From: Pseudomonadota bacterium
GTDB taxonomy: Bacteria; SAR324; NAC60-12
NCBI GenBank assembly: GCA_014381795.1
Contig: JACNKY010000178.1
Coordinates: 1-8,649 of the forward strand
Direction of reading: 5' to 3'
DNA: 8,649 bases
A program made the position numbers and the translations under genes. Shown here piece by piece: positions 1 to 6,100 of the stretch (positions within the stretch are counted from its first letter, which is position 1; the number at the start of each line of letters is the position of its first letter). A model generated the notes under the pieces. It searched no databases. It saw only the letters and a program-made list of their open reading frames with translations, and was not told the DNA's origin.

Positions 1-20
1 GACTCCCCTTGGGGACGCCA
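1..20 (+). tRNA. 3' end of a tRNA, probably tRNA-Glu (truncated by window edge)
   Basis: The first 20 bases read as the last part of a tRNA. Bases 1-4 are the end of the T loop, CCCCT (5-9) is the 3' strand of the T stem, TGGGGAC (10-16) is the 3' strand of the acceptor stem, G17 is the discriminator and CCA (18-20) is encoded. This acceptor strand implies a 5' end GTCCCCA, and the tail closely matches the remembered 3' end of bacterial tRNA-Glu, which finishes CCCCTAGGGGACGCCA in E. coli. A complete tRNA-Ala lies 119 bp downstream on the same strand. The anticodon is outside the window, so the amino acid is inferred from the tail alone. Confidence 0.72.
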
Positions 21-139
21 GCTTTCTGAGCGTTATCTCTCCACTCTCCGGTGACAAGCTGCACCAAAAAAACTTAAATTAAATTGGCTTTTCAAAATCC
101 GGATAACGATTTCTGCTCATCCTGTCTATCTCATCTTTT

Positions 140-215
140 GGGGACGTAGCTCAACTGGTAGAGCGCAACGCTGGCAGCGTTGAGGTAAGGGGTTCGACCC
201 CCCTCGTCTCCACCA
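140..215 (+). tRNA. tRNA-Ala (anticodon GGC), complete with encoded CCA
   Basis: A full 76-nt cloverleaf can be drawn. The acceptor is GGGGACG (140-146) with CGTCTCC (205-211). The D stem is GCTC/GAGC around loop AACTGGTA. The anticodon stem is CAACG/CGTTG around loop CTGGCAG, which gives anticodon GGC (reads GCC/GCU, alanine). The T stem is AGGGG/CCCCT around TTCGACC. The discriminator is A212 and CCA (213-215) is encoded. Position 3:70 is a G:U wobble, the known identity element for alanyl-tRNA synthetase, which independently supports alanine. It is probably transcribed with the tRNA upstream. Confidence 0.97.
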
Positions 216-442
216 ATCCCTATTAATAATGCAATAACGAATTAATATTATTAATATAATTTGATTGTCTTTATTGTTACTGGGATAGGTCTATCCAATA
301 AATCTATCTCCATAACATAAGAATTTATTAATAATTTGCTTACGAATTGAACCCCAGGGTCACACTACGCCCCTCTCCTATTTTACGTAAAGTAGTTTTC
401 CGCATTTATTCCTTATGCCAGTCAAAATTCAAAATACCTGAT
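216..442 (+). promoter_or_regulatory. AT-rich leader with three TATTAATA palindromes
   Basis: The 227 bp between the tRNA-Ala and the chosen MFS start are very AT-rich. The self-complementary octamer TATTAATA occurs at 221-228, 249-256 and 326-333. The first and last copies extend to the same 10-mer, TATTAATAAT. The middle copy overlaps a 15-bp perfect palindrome, ATTAATA-T-TATTAAT (241-255). A short near-palindrome, GGATAG-GT-CTATCC, lies at 283-296. No convincing -35/-10 pair or strong Shine-Dalgarno sequence is visible. The repeats could be binding sites for a regulator of the MFS gene, or simply low-complexity AT DNA; the functional role is inference. Confidence 0.3.
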
Positions 443-1666
443 ATGCAGAATTTTTTTCCACGTCTGATGAAGACTTCACCCAGATCACTTTATTTGCCGT
501 TTTCCCTGGGACATTTTGCCAACGACATCGTTCCTTGTTCCGTGGTTGTTCTGGCTCCAGCAATCGCATTGGAAATGGGACTTAACCCGATGGAGGTTGG
601 ATTGTTGCTGACCCTTCACAGTTTCGGCGGTGCTCTGGGTTATCTCCCATCCGGTTTACTGGCAGATTCTTTCGGGAACCGGGGAAACCTCCTGATGCTT
701 ACCTTCTGGTGGGTCGGACTCGGTTATCTGCTCGCTTCTTGGGCCCCAGGATTCTGGTCCCTGGCACTTCTGTTTGCCTTGGCAGGTTGCGGGGACGCAG
801 CCTGGCATCCTCTGGCGACGGCCATACTGGTGCAGTCTGACCCGCAAAACCGGGGACAAGCTTTGGGGTTACATGCCATAGGCGGAACTCTTTCCGCAGT
901 GATCGGCCCGGTGATTGTCGGATTTCTGCTGGTTTCAATGGACTGGCGTGAAGCCCTGCACTGGCTCATCCTGCCAACTCTGCTGGTCGGTGTTCTCTTT
1001 CTTCGAATCCGGAAATGGGTACCAGAACAGCCGCACCGCAAGGCTTTTTCGAAGGAAGATCTTCAGCATCTCTGGAAAAGCTGGACTAAAAAAAGGGGGC
1101 TCTTGATCATTTGCCTGATCAGTAGTTACCACATGTCGCTGGTGGCCCTAATGAGCATGATTCCCCTGTACCTCAGGGAATTTCACGGATTAAGTTCCGC
1201 CATGACAGGTTTGGCCTTTGGAATGATGGTCCTTTTCGGGGCTTTTATGCAACCTCTGATGGGAAGGCTCTCGGATCGTGCAGGCAGACACCGGGTGATT
1301 GTTTTCGGCATTGCCACTGCGGCTGTATGCGCTTTCATGATACCGGTTCTGGAAAACTTCGGGCTGCTGTCGATGATCATCATGTTCCTGCTGATCGGCG
1401 TTGGACTGCTCGAGGGGATCCGCTCATCGGTACTGGCCGCGGCAGTGGATTTCACTGGAAGCCGCGAAGGCACCACCCTCGGATTTGCCTTCACCCTGAT
1501 GGATGGAATCGGCGCCTTTGGAGCTCTGCTTGCTGGATGGGCCGCAGGAATCCAGTTCAGTCATGCGTTTCTACTGGCCGGGATACTTTGTACTTTTTCG
1601 CTGATTCTTTGTTTTTGCGTTTCTTTCGTTCCGCCAGTGTCGCACACGCAGTCTGATAAAACATGA
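443..1666 (+). CDS. MFS transporter, fosmidomycin-resistance (Fsr)-like drug efflux family
   Basis: This is a 12-helix major facilitator protein of the inner membrane, 407 residues from the ATG at 443. The first helix begins LPFSLGHFAND, as in Fsr-like exporters. MFS motif A follows helix 2 (G71-LLADSFGNR-G81), and its second-half copy is G274-RLSDRAGRHR-R284. A GDAAWHPLA segment with W121-H122-P123 resembles the HP motif of the Fsr family. The substrate cannot be read from sequence; proton-driven drug or metabolite export is the family expectation. The start is uncertain: the frame stays open to a TTG at 347 (adding 32 unconserved residues), and ATG 467 is also possible. None has a Shine-Dalgarno sequence; 443 or 467 leaves a normal short cytoplasmic tail before helix 1. 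The gene looks GC-richer than the rest of the window and follows a tRNA, which hints at acquisition. Confidence 0.88.
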   Translation: MQNFFPRLMKTSPRSLYLPFSLGHFANDIVPCSVVVLAPAIALEMGLNPMEVGLLLTLHSFGGALGYLPSGLLADSFGNRGNLLMLTFWWVGLGYLLASWAPGFWSLALLFALAGCGDAAWHPLATAILVQSDPQNRGQALGLHAIGGTLSAVIGPVIVGFLLVSMDWREALHWLILPTLLVGVLFLRIRKWVPEQPHRKAFSKEDLQHLWKSWTKKRGLLIICLISSYHMSLVALMSMIPLYLREFHGLSSAMTGLAFGMMVLFGAFMQPLMGRLSDRAGRHRVIVFGIATAAVCAFMIPVLENFGLLSMIIMFLLIGVGLLEGIRSSVLAAAVDFTGSREGTTLGFAFTLMDGIGAFGALLAGWAAGIQFSHAFLLAGILCTFSLILCFCVSFVPPVSHTQSDKT

Positions 1667-1980
1667 GTAAAGAATGATGGCTTGTTGGGAATTTATGGAC
1701 GATTACCGGTGATTTTATATGTTCGATAAATTTGATATCAGCTTATAATCAGCACCTTATCAGATCTCTCCCTTAGGTCGAGCTAGCAAGAAGTATAAAA
1801 TAATTTCAGTATCTTGCTTTAACTTGTATTTCAGGAGGTGTATGGGTTGTTTTAAATTACTAAACACATTGAGTAAAATCACCTTTAGTAATGAGTAAAT
1901 TGTAATCATGATATAAAAATGTTTTATCGGCATGCAGATAAACAACTTAAACAAAGGATGTCTGAGCCGCGGATTCATTA
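1667..1980. other. AT-rich non-coding stretch after the MFS gene
   Basis: No gene is supported here. Reading frames on both strands are short and unlike known proteins. An AGGAGG at 1833-1838 sits 3 nt before an ATG at 1842, but the frame closes after 18 codons. The minus-strand frame at 1760-1978 (72 codons, rich in Leu, Ile and Lys) has no ribosome-binding site and no recognisable motif. No strong GC-rich terminator hairpin follows the MFS stop codon. The stretch leads directly into a decayed ATPase gene and is best read as degraded accessory DNA. Confidence 0.5.
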
Positions 1981-2181
1981 CTTGTTTTGACAGGAACTCG
2001 TCAAGCAGGCAAGACTACGCTTGCCCAATAATTGATGAAGGCATTTCCTGCTGAATGTCATTCTGCATCAAACGATGCTCTTCTCTGCACGGGATATCAG
2101 CAATTGATTGTGTAGCTATGAGAAATAGTGGAGCTTAAATTGTCCGCTAACAAGTCCAAAACTTGTCTGGCATTCACTTGA
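1981..2181 (+). pseudogene. Decayed remnant of an AAA-type (AAA_14/DUF4143-like) P-loop ATPase
   Basis: Translation from 1981 reads LVLTGTRQAGKTTLAQ. This is a Walker A P-loop (GxxxxGKT) in the G-x-RQ-x-GKTTL context typical of the AAA_14/DUF4143 ATPases often found on mobile DNA. The same frame continues through stops at 2029, 2113, 2119 and 2179. Between them it reads LMKAFPAECHSASNDALL, then EIVELKLSANKSKTCLAF. From memory these resemble the family's S-A-D-x-P region and the helix leading to the Walker B strand, but no Walker B Asp-Glu is found. Keeping one frame across four stops suggests nonsense decay of a once longer gene rather than chance. Nothing recognisable precedes 1960 or follows 2181, so most of the gene is gone. 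The Walker A match is clear; the family assignment is moderate. Confidence 0.6.
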
Positions 2182-2314
2182 AAACAAGAACGACAACTTC
2201 TGACGATTTTGTAATATCTGGAATAAACTCCGCAAATTGATTGATATTTATTTGATTTCGTGAAATAAAAGTAGTTCAGAAAAAAATTTACACTTAACAG
2301 AAGACAAAAAATAC

Positions 2315-4354
2315 ATGAAGGTTTCTAAACACCTTTTGCTCAAACTGGCTCTCCTATTTTTCCTTTTTCCGACCTTTTTAGCAGCTCAAGAAGAACCGTC
2401 AAAACTCAGTGGTCCAGTTGTCAAGGGGATCGTGGAACAGTTTGTCTCCATGCATTATTCCCAAAAACCACTGGACGATGTGATGTCCTCAAAGATTTTC
2501 GAACTTTACCTGAACCGTCTGGATCCGGCGCATTATTATTTTCTGGAAGATGATGTGGCTGAATTCCGTAAATACGAATCACGAGTTGACGATTTGTTAC
2601 GGCGCGGAAATGCGAATTTGGCCTTAGATATTTTTGAACGCTTCAAGACCCGTTTGTCGGAACGACTGGCGATGATGGAAGAATTTATGGGCGAGGATTT
2701 TGATTTCAGCGTTGACGCGAACTGGACACTGGAACGTTCGGATCAGCCTTATCCTAAAACCACCGCAGATGCCCGAAAAATATGGCGTACAAAAATTAAG
2801 TTTGATTTATTGACCCTCAAACTTGGTGACACCAGTCTCAAAGAAGGCAAAGAGCGTTTGATGAAACGTATCCGCGGATTGTGGAAAGATTTTTCACAAT
2901 ACGAAAATGATGATGTGGTTTCGATGTTTCTCAATTCAATGGCGGCGGCTTATGATCCTCACTCTTCATATCTGGCAGCGCAGGATTTGAAGAATTTCGA
3001 TATTTCGATTAAACTTTCTCTTGAAGGCATCGGCGCGGTTTTGCGCTGGGATGACGGTTACACAGTTGTAAATTCAATCGTTCCGGGCGGTGCGGCTGCA
3101 CGGCAGGGAAAACTCAAAACAGATGATCGAATAATCGCCGTTGCTCAAGGCGAAAAGGCTTTTGAAAGCGTGATCGATATGCGACTCAATAATGTGGTGC
3201 AATTGATTCGTGGAAAGCGTGGAACAAAAGTTGGGCTTCAAATACTACGGAAAAACAAGGATGGTTTCGATACGTTGAAAATAGTTATTGTGCGCGACAA
3301 AATTCTCCTCAAAGACGGAGAGGCACAGTCCAATATTTTTGAACAACCTCATGCCGGTGAAAATAAAAACAAACAAGAACCGCTTAGAATCGGCGTTATT
3401 AAACTGCCGTCTTTTTATGTTGATTTCAATGATCGACGGAAAAATCCAAAAAAATACAAAAGCTCTTCAAGGGACGTAAAAGCACATCTGGAAAAGTTTG
3501 TGGATGAAAATGTTGATGGTGTGATCCTAGACTTACGCAATAACGGCGGAGGAGGACTCGACGAGGCGATCAACATGGCGGGACTCTTCATTGGACTCAA
3601 CCCCGTAGTCATTGTCCGACAGTCCGGAGGACGGAGAGTTACGGTTCACCGCAGCCGTGAGCGTGCGGTTTATACCGGACCTCTGGTGATTATGCTTAAC
3701 CGCTACAGCGCTTCCGCTTCAGAAATTCTCGCGGGTGCTATGCATGATTTTCAACGCGCTTTGCTGGTCGGCGATACTACGACTTTTGGTAAAGGAACGG
3801 TGCAGAATATCTTTCAGCTTCCGGAAGGTTACGGTGCATTAAAAGTTACGATCGCACAGTTCTACCGAGTTTCCGGATGGTCCACCCAAAACCGTGGTGT
3901 TGAAACCAGTATCGTTTTACCATCGCTTAATAACGCCCGCGAAATCGGTGAATCGACTCTGGAGAATGCTCTGCCGTGGCGCTCAATTGATCAAGTTTCT
4001 TACCGTCCGAAAGGAAATTTTAAAACAGTACTTCCGGTGCTGAAAAAGCTCTCCTTAAAAAGAGTAACCGATTCAGAATATTTCCAACAAATTGATGAAG
4101 ACGTGCAGGAATTTCTGACAAGCATAAAACCGCTGAAATATACCTCAATTCTTAAAATGCAGGAAGATGATTCACGGCGTAAAGCACAGCGTGACCTCGA
4201 ACTTTCAAATGCGAGTAAGAAGGATACTGGAGAGGATTCCGCTGAGGAAGTTGAAAATACGGAAGAAAAAAAAGAAATTCAAACAGATGATTACATCAAT
4301 GAAAGCATGGCAATTTTAGCAGACTACATTAACCTCCAGCAAAAGACCGAATAA
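2315..4354 (+). CDS. prc: Carboxy-terminal processing protease, Prc/Tsp type (peptidase S41)
   Basis: This is a 679-residue periplasmic serine protease that degrades or trims proteins from the C-terminus. Residues 1-24 form a signal peptide (Lys-rich start, Leu/Phe core, cleavage near LAA-Q25). Residues about 30-230 are the helical N-terminal region of Tsp proteins, 234-328 a PDZ domain (starts LSLEGIGAVL), and 355-535 the S41 catalytic fold, including D406-LRNNGG. By alignment with E. coli Prc, the nucleophile is S467 in YSASASE (464-470) and the lysine base is K493 in FGKGTVQ (491-497). D478 matches the conserved Asp. A C-terminal domain typical of full-length Prc follows, with an acidic low-complexity linker at about 637-659. 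The length is close to E. coli Prc (about 680), separating it from the shorter CtpA/CtpB proteases. The hpt gene starts 2 nt after the stop, so the two are probably co-transcribed. Confidence 0.93.
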   Translation: MKVSKHLLLKLALLFFLFPTFLAAQEEPSKLSGPVVKGIVEQFVSMHYSQKPLDDVMSSKIFELYLNRLDPAHYYFLEDDVAEFRKYESRVDDLLRRGNANLALDIFERFKTRLSERLAMMEEFMGEDFDFSVDANWTLERSDQPYPKTTADARKIWRTKIKFDLLTLKLGDTSLKEGKERLMKRIRGLWKDFSQYENDDVVSMFLNSMAAAYDPHSSYLAAQDLKNFDISIKLSLEGIGAVLRWDDGYTVVNSIVPGGAAARQGKLKTDDRIIAVAQGEKAFESVIDMRLNNVVQLIRGKRGTKVGLQILRKNKDGFDTLKIVIVRDKILLKDGEAQSNIFEQPHAGENKNKQEPLRIGVIKLPSFYVDFNDRRKNPKKYKSSSRDVKAHLEKFVDENVDGVILDLRNNGGGGLDEAINMAGLFIGLNPVVIVRQSGGRRVTVHRSRERAVYTGPLVIMLNRYSASASEILAGAMHDFQRALLVGDTTTFGKGTVQNIFQLPEGYGALKVTIAQFYRVSGWSTQNRGVETSIVLPSLNNAREIGESTLENALPWRSIDQVSYRPKGNFKTVLPVLKKLSLKRVTDSEYFQQIDEDVQEFLTSIKPLKYTSILKMQEDDSRRKAQRDLELSNASKKDTGEDSAEEVENTEEKKEIQTDDYINESMAILADYINLQQKTE

Positions 4355-4356
4355 GT

Positions 4357-4902
4357 ATGAGCAGCGCTTCTTCCCCTGAGAAAATAATAAATATTAATGC
4401 ACAAGAGGTTTTGATTTCCAGAGGGCAGATTAATCAACGCGTTGAAGAATTAGGCCGGCAAATCTCAGCCGATTATCAGGGACGCGAGTTGCACCTGGTT
4501 GGTGTACTTAATGGTGCATTTATTTTTTTGGCGGACCTTGTACGTCAACTCAGCATTCCCTGTCAAATCTGTTTTTTGCAGGCCTCGAGTTACAAAGATA
4601 AAAAGGTGAGTTCCGGAGAAGTGACACTGATGCACAATCTGGATTTAAGCGGAAAAGATGTGATGGTGGTTGAAGATATCGTTGATACAGGTTTAACGCT
4701 GAAATATATTCTCGAAGATCTACAACAGCAGAAACCAACATCAATCGAAATCTGTGCCTTATTAAGCAAAAACATTCCTGACAAGATTCCCGTCGAAGTT
4801 AAATATGTAGGCTTTGAAATTGAGGATCGTTTTGTGGTAGGTTACGGACTTGATTATGCGGAAAAATACCGTGAAGTTCCGCATATCGCCTGTCTGGACT
4901 AA
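4357..4902 (+). CDS. hpt: Hypoxanthine phosphoribosyltransferase
   Basis: This cytoplasmic purine-salvage enzyme converts hypoxanthine (and often guanine) plus PRPP to IMP/GMP. The 181-residue length is normal for bacterial HPRT. Visible family signatures, in order, are VGVLNGAFIFLADL (loop I, with Asn where many have Lys or Arg), SSYKDKKVSSGEV (flexible active-site loop), and the PRPP-binding motif VEDIVDTG at 105-112. In that motif E106-D107 bind the ribose hydroxyls and D110 corresponds to the catalytic base. The C-terminal signature is FVVGYGLDYAEKYRE. The ATG lies 2 nt after the prc stop with no strong Shine-Dalgarno sequence, suggesting translational coupling. A physiological link between Prc and purine salvage is not obvious; the pairing may only reflect operon packing. 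Confidence 0.95.
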   Translation: MSSASSPEKIININAQEVLISRGQINQRVEELGRQISADYQGRELHLVGVLNGAFIFLADLVRQLSIPCQICFLQASSYKDKKVSSGEVTLMHNLDLSGKDVMVVEDIVDTGLTLKYILEDLQQQKPTSIEICALLSKNIPDKIPVEVKYVGFEIEDRFVVGYGLDYAEKYREVPHIACLD

Positions 4903-4903
4903 G

Positions 4904-5017
4904 TTGAATTTTATGCAGCGGATTTGTTTATAAAAACTGTCTAGTAGTGCTATTGAACCTGCAAATTTGTTACGGCTGTCGATTATGTATTCTAAAATTC
5001 AATTCCTGCCGTAATCG
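4904..5017. terminator. Inverted repeats between convergent hpt and cupin genes
   Basis: The 96-bp gap between the converging stop codons holds two nested inverted repeats that reach into the end of the cupin gene. TTGAATTTTA (4904-4913) pairs perfectly with TAAAATTCAA (4993-5002). TTACGGC (4970-4976) pairs with GCCGTAA (5008-5014). Either could contribute to a bidirectional stop signal, but the loops are long (79 and 31 nt) and there is no clean T-tract, so this is a weak terminator call. Confidence 0.22.
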
Positions 5018-5352
5018 TCTTCCATGCGCTCAATATCGTCTTCGCCAAAATAATCTCCGGTTTGTACCTCAATAAAACTCAAATCGGCTGTACCCTGATT
5101 TTCAATACGGTGGACTGAACCTCGTGGAATTTCTAATGATTCCCCACCTTTTTTGTTGAGTCGTTCTCCGTCAAGTGTTACGATGCCTTCTCCGGATAGG
5201 ACAAACCAATGTTCCGCTCTTTGTTGATGTTTTTGCAGACTGAGACGCTGACCGGGGTAAACCACGATTCGCTTGACTTTGTGGTCCTCTTCGTCCGCAA
5301 GTACAGTGTAATAACCCCAGGGACGTTGATCTGTTTCGGCTAAATGTTTCAT
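4999..5352 (-). CDS. Stand-alone cupin of the type II phosphomannose isomerase family
   Basis: This 117-residue protein is essentially the C-terminal domain of bifunctional GDP-mannose pyrophosphorylase/phosphomannose isomerase (ManC/AlgA type), without the nucleotidyltransferase half. Family signatures run the full length: RPWGYY (10-15), KVKRI and PGQRLSLQKH (34-42), RAEHW (45-49), IPRGSVHR (75-82) and the tail FIEVQTGDYFGEDDIER. Likely metal ligands are Q40, H42, E47 and H81, all present. The expected reaction is fructose-6-phosphate/mannose-6-phosphate interconversion feeding GDP-mannose. Single-domain versions also occur as general sugar-phosphate cupins, so the exact substrate is inferred. 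It is convergent with hpt and divergent from the outer-membrane protein gene. The Wzz gene about 3 kb away supports a surface-polysaccharide setting. Confidence 0.9.
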   Translation of the reverse strand: MKHLAETDQRPWGYYTVLADEEDHKVKRIVVYPGQRLSLQKHQQRAEHWFVLSGEGIVTLDGERLNKKGGESLEIPRGSVHRIENQGTADLSFIEVQTGDYFGEDDIERMEDDYGRN

Positions 5353-5393
5353 CTAGTTTTTTGCGCTGATTAGTGTTTATTTCGACAGCAACC

Positions 5394-5421
5394 ATTCTAG
5401 TAAACTGGCAAAAATACACAA
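5394..5421 (-). promoter_or_regulatory. Possible promoter for the cupin gene
   Basis: Read on the minus strand, TAGAAT (5399-5394) matches the -10 consensus at five of six bases. TTGTGT (5421-5416), with a 16-bp spacer, matches only the TTG of the -35 consensus. This puts the -10 about 41 bp before the cupin ATG, in the 136-bp divergent region shared with the outer-membrane protein gene. The match is partial and was judged by eye; no equally good pair was seen for the plus-strand gene. Confidence 0.28.
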
Positions 5422-5488
5422 GACCGGACAGGCTTTTTGAAATAATTGATGGTGATATATCTTAAAGTTCAATAACATTACAAACTTG

Positions 5489-6091
5489 ATGAACGCGAAA
5501 CTCAAAAAAATTCTGCTCACGCTTGGACTGCTCTTTTTTGCAACTCAAGTCTATGCAGTCAAAGCTAAAATCCGCTTTCTCTTTCCTGTCAGCTCCAAAA
5601 GTGTGGTCGATGGTTTTGATAATTCAACTATCCAAACATCTGAATTTGTGCTGGCTTTTATGATGCCGCTTTCCCAACACACTCAACTGGGTCTGGGGTA
5701 TTCATATTTCAACGCACGTGTCAAAGATCCGTTAACTTCTCCCGAAGGCTATTCTGGGAGCTTCCGCGCACACTTGCTGGAGCTAGGTGCAGGTTACTCA
5801 GGATTCGAACTGACGAGAACCATCTCCTTGGTTTTTGAGTCGGCAGTGCGGATTCCTGTCAGTGGTGAAGGCGAATTACAGGGAAATGAGACAACTCAGG
5901 ACGCCACCGGCATCAGTGGCATGGGATACTATTTTAGTTCCGGTGTAGAGTACGGCAACCTTGAAATTTCATTATTTTATCAGCGTAGGGATTTGAGTTT
6001 CGACGGCCTGACAGTTACCCGCAGTGGGCTGAGCACAGATGTCGCTTTGCATATTACTGAATACGGTATTGCGTTGGGTTATACATTTTGA
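5489..6091 (+). CDS. Small outer-membrane beta-barrel protein, function unknown
   Basis: The 200-residue product starts with a clear signal peptide (MNAKLKKILL, then a Leu/Phe core, cleavage near VYA23-V24). About 177 residues follow, rich in alternating aromatic, hydrophobic and Gly residues: GLGYSYFNARV, LLELGAGYSGF, GYYFSSGVEYG, LEISLFYQRRDLSF, EYGIALGYTF. The chain ends in Phe, the residue recognised by the Bam machinery in outer-membrane proteins. Size and pattern suggest a barrel of about 8 strands, but I recognise no named family. A TTG one codon upstream (5486) is an alternative start; ATG 5489 is preferred, though neither has a Shine-Dalgarno sequence. The dehydrogenase gene starts 9 nt after the stop, so the two are probably one transcript. 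Confidence 0.8.
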   Translation: MNAKLKKILLTLGLLFFATQVYAVKAKIRFLFPVSSKSVVDGFDNSTIQTSEFVLAFMMPLSQHTQLGLGYSYFNARVKDPLTSPEGYSGSFRAHLLELGAGYSGFELTRTISLVFESAVRIPVSGEGELQGNETTQDATGISGMGYYFSSGVEYGNLEISLFYQRRDLSFDGLTVTRSGLSTDVALHITEYGIALGYTF

Positions 6092-6100
6092 CGATTGCTT

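Noticed and set aside
1..82. C-terminal end of an upstream protein in frames 1 or 2
   Set aside because: Both frames are open for a few codons, but bases 1-20 fit a tRNA 3' end precisely, which explains the sequence better.
21..139. Another tRNA or small RNA between the two tRNAs
   Set aside because: A CACCA occurs at 62-66, but no T arm or acceptor stem can be formed around it.
724..1494. Several 60-105 codon minus-strand and shifted frames inside the MFS gene
   Set aside because: They are shadow frames of a GC-rich gene with no domain or ribosome-binding site support.
1833..1898. AGGAGG followed by a short ATG frame (18 codons)
   Set aside because: The spacing is only 3 nt, the peptide resembles nothing known and the surrounding DNA is degraded; probably chance.
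1760..1978. Minus-strand 72-codon reading frame rich in Leu, Ile and Lys
   Set aside because: It has no ribosome-binding site, no recognisable motif and AT-driven composition, and it lies in a tract that also holds a pseudogene.
2241..2269. TTGATA as a -35 box for prc
   Set aside because: TTGATA is a good -35 match, but the sequence 16-17 bp later (AAATAA/AATAAA) is a poor -10, so no promoter is called.
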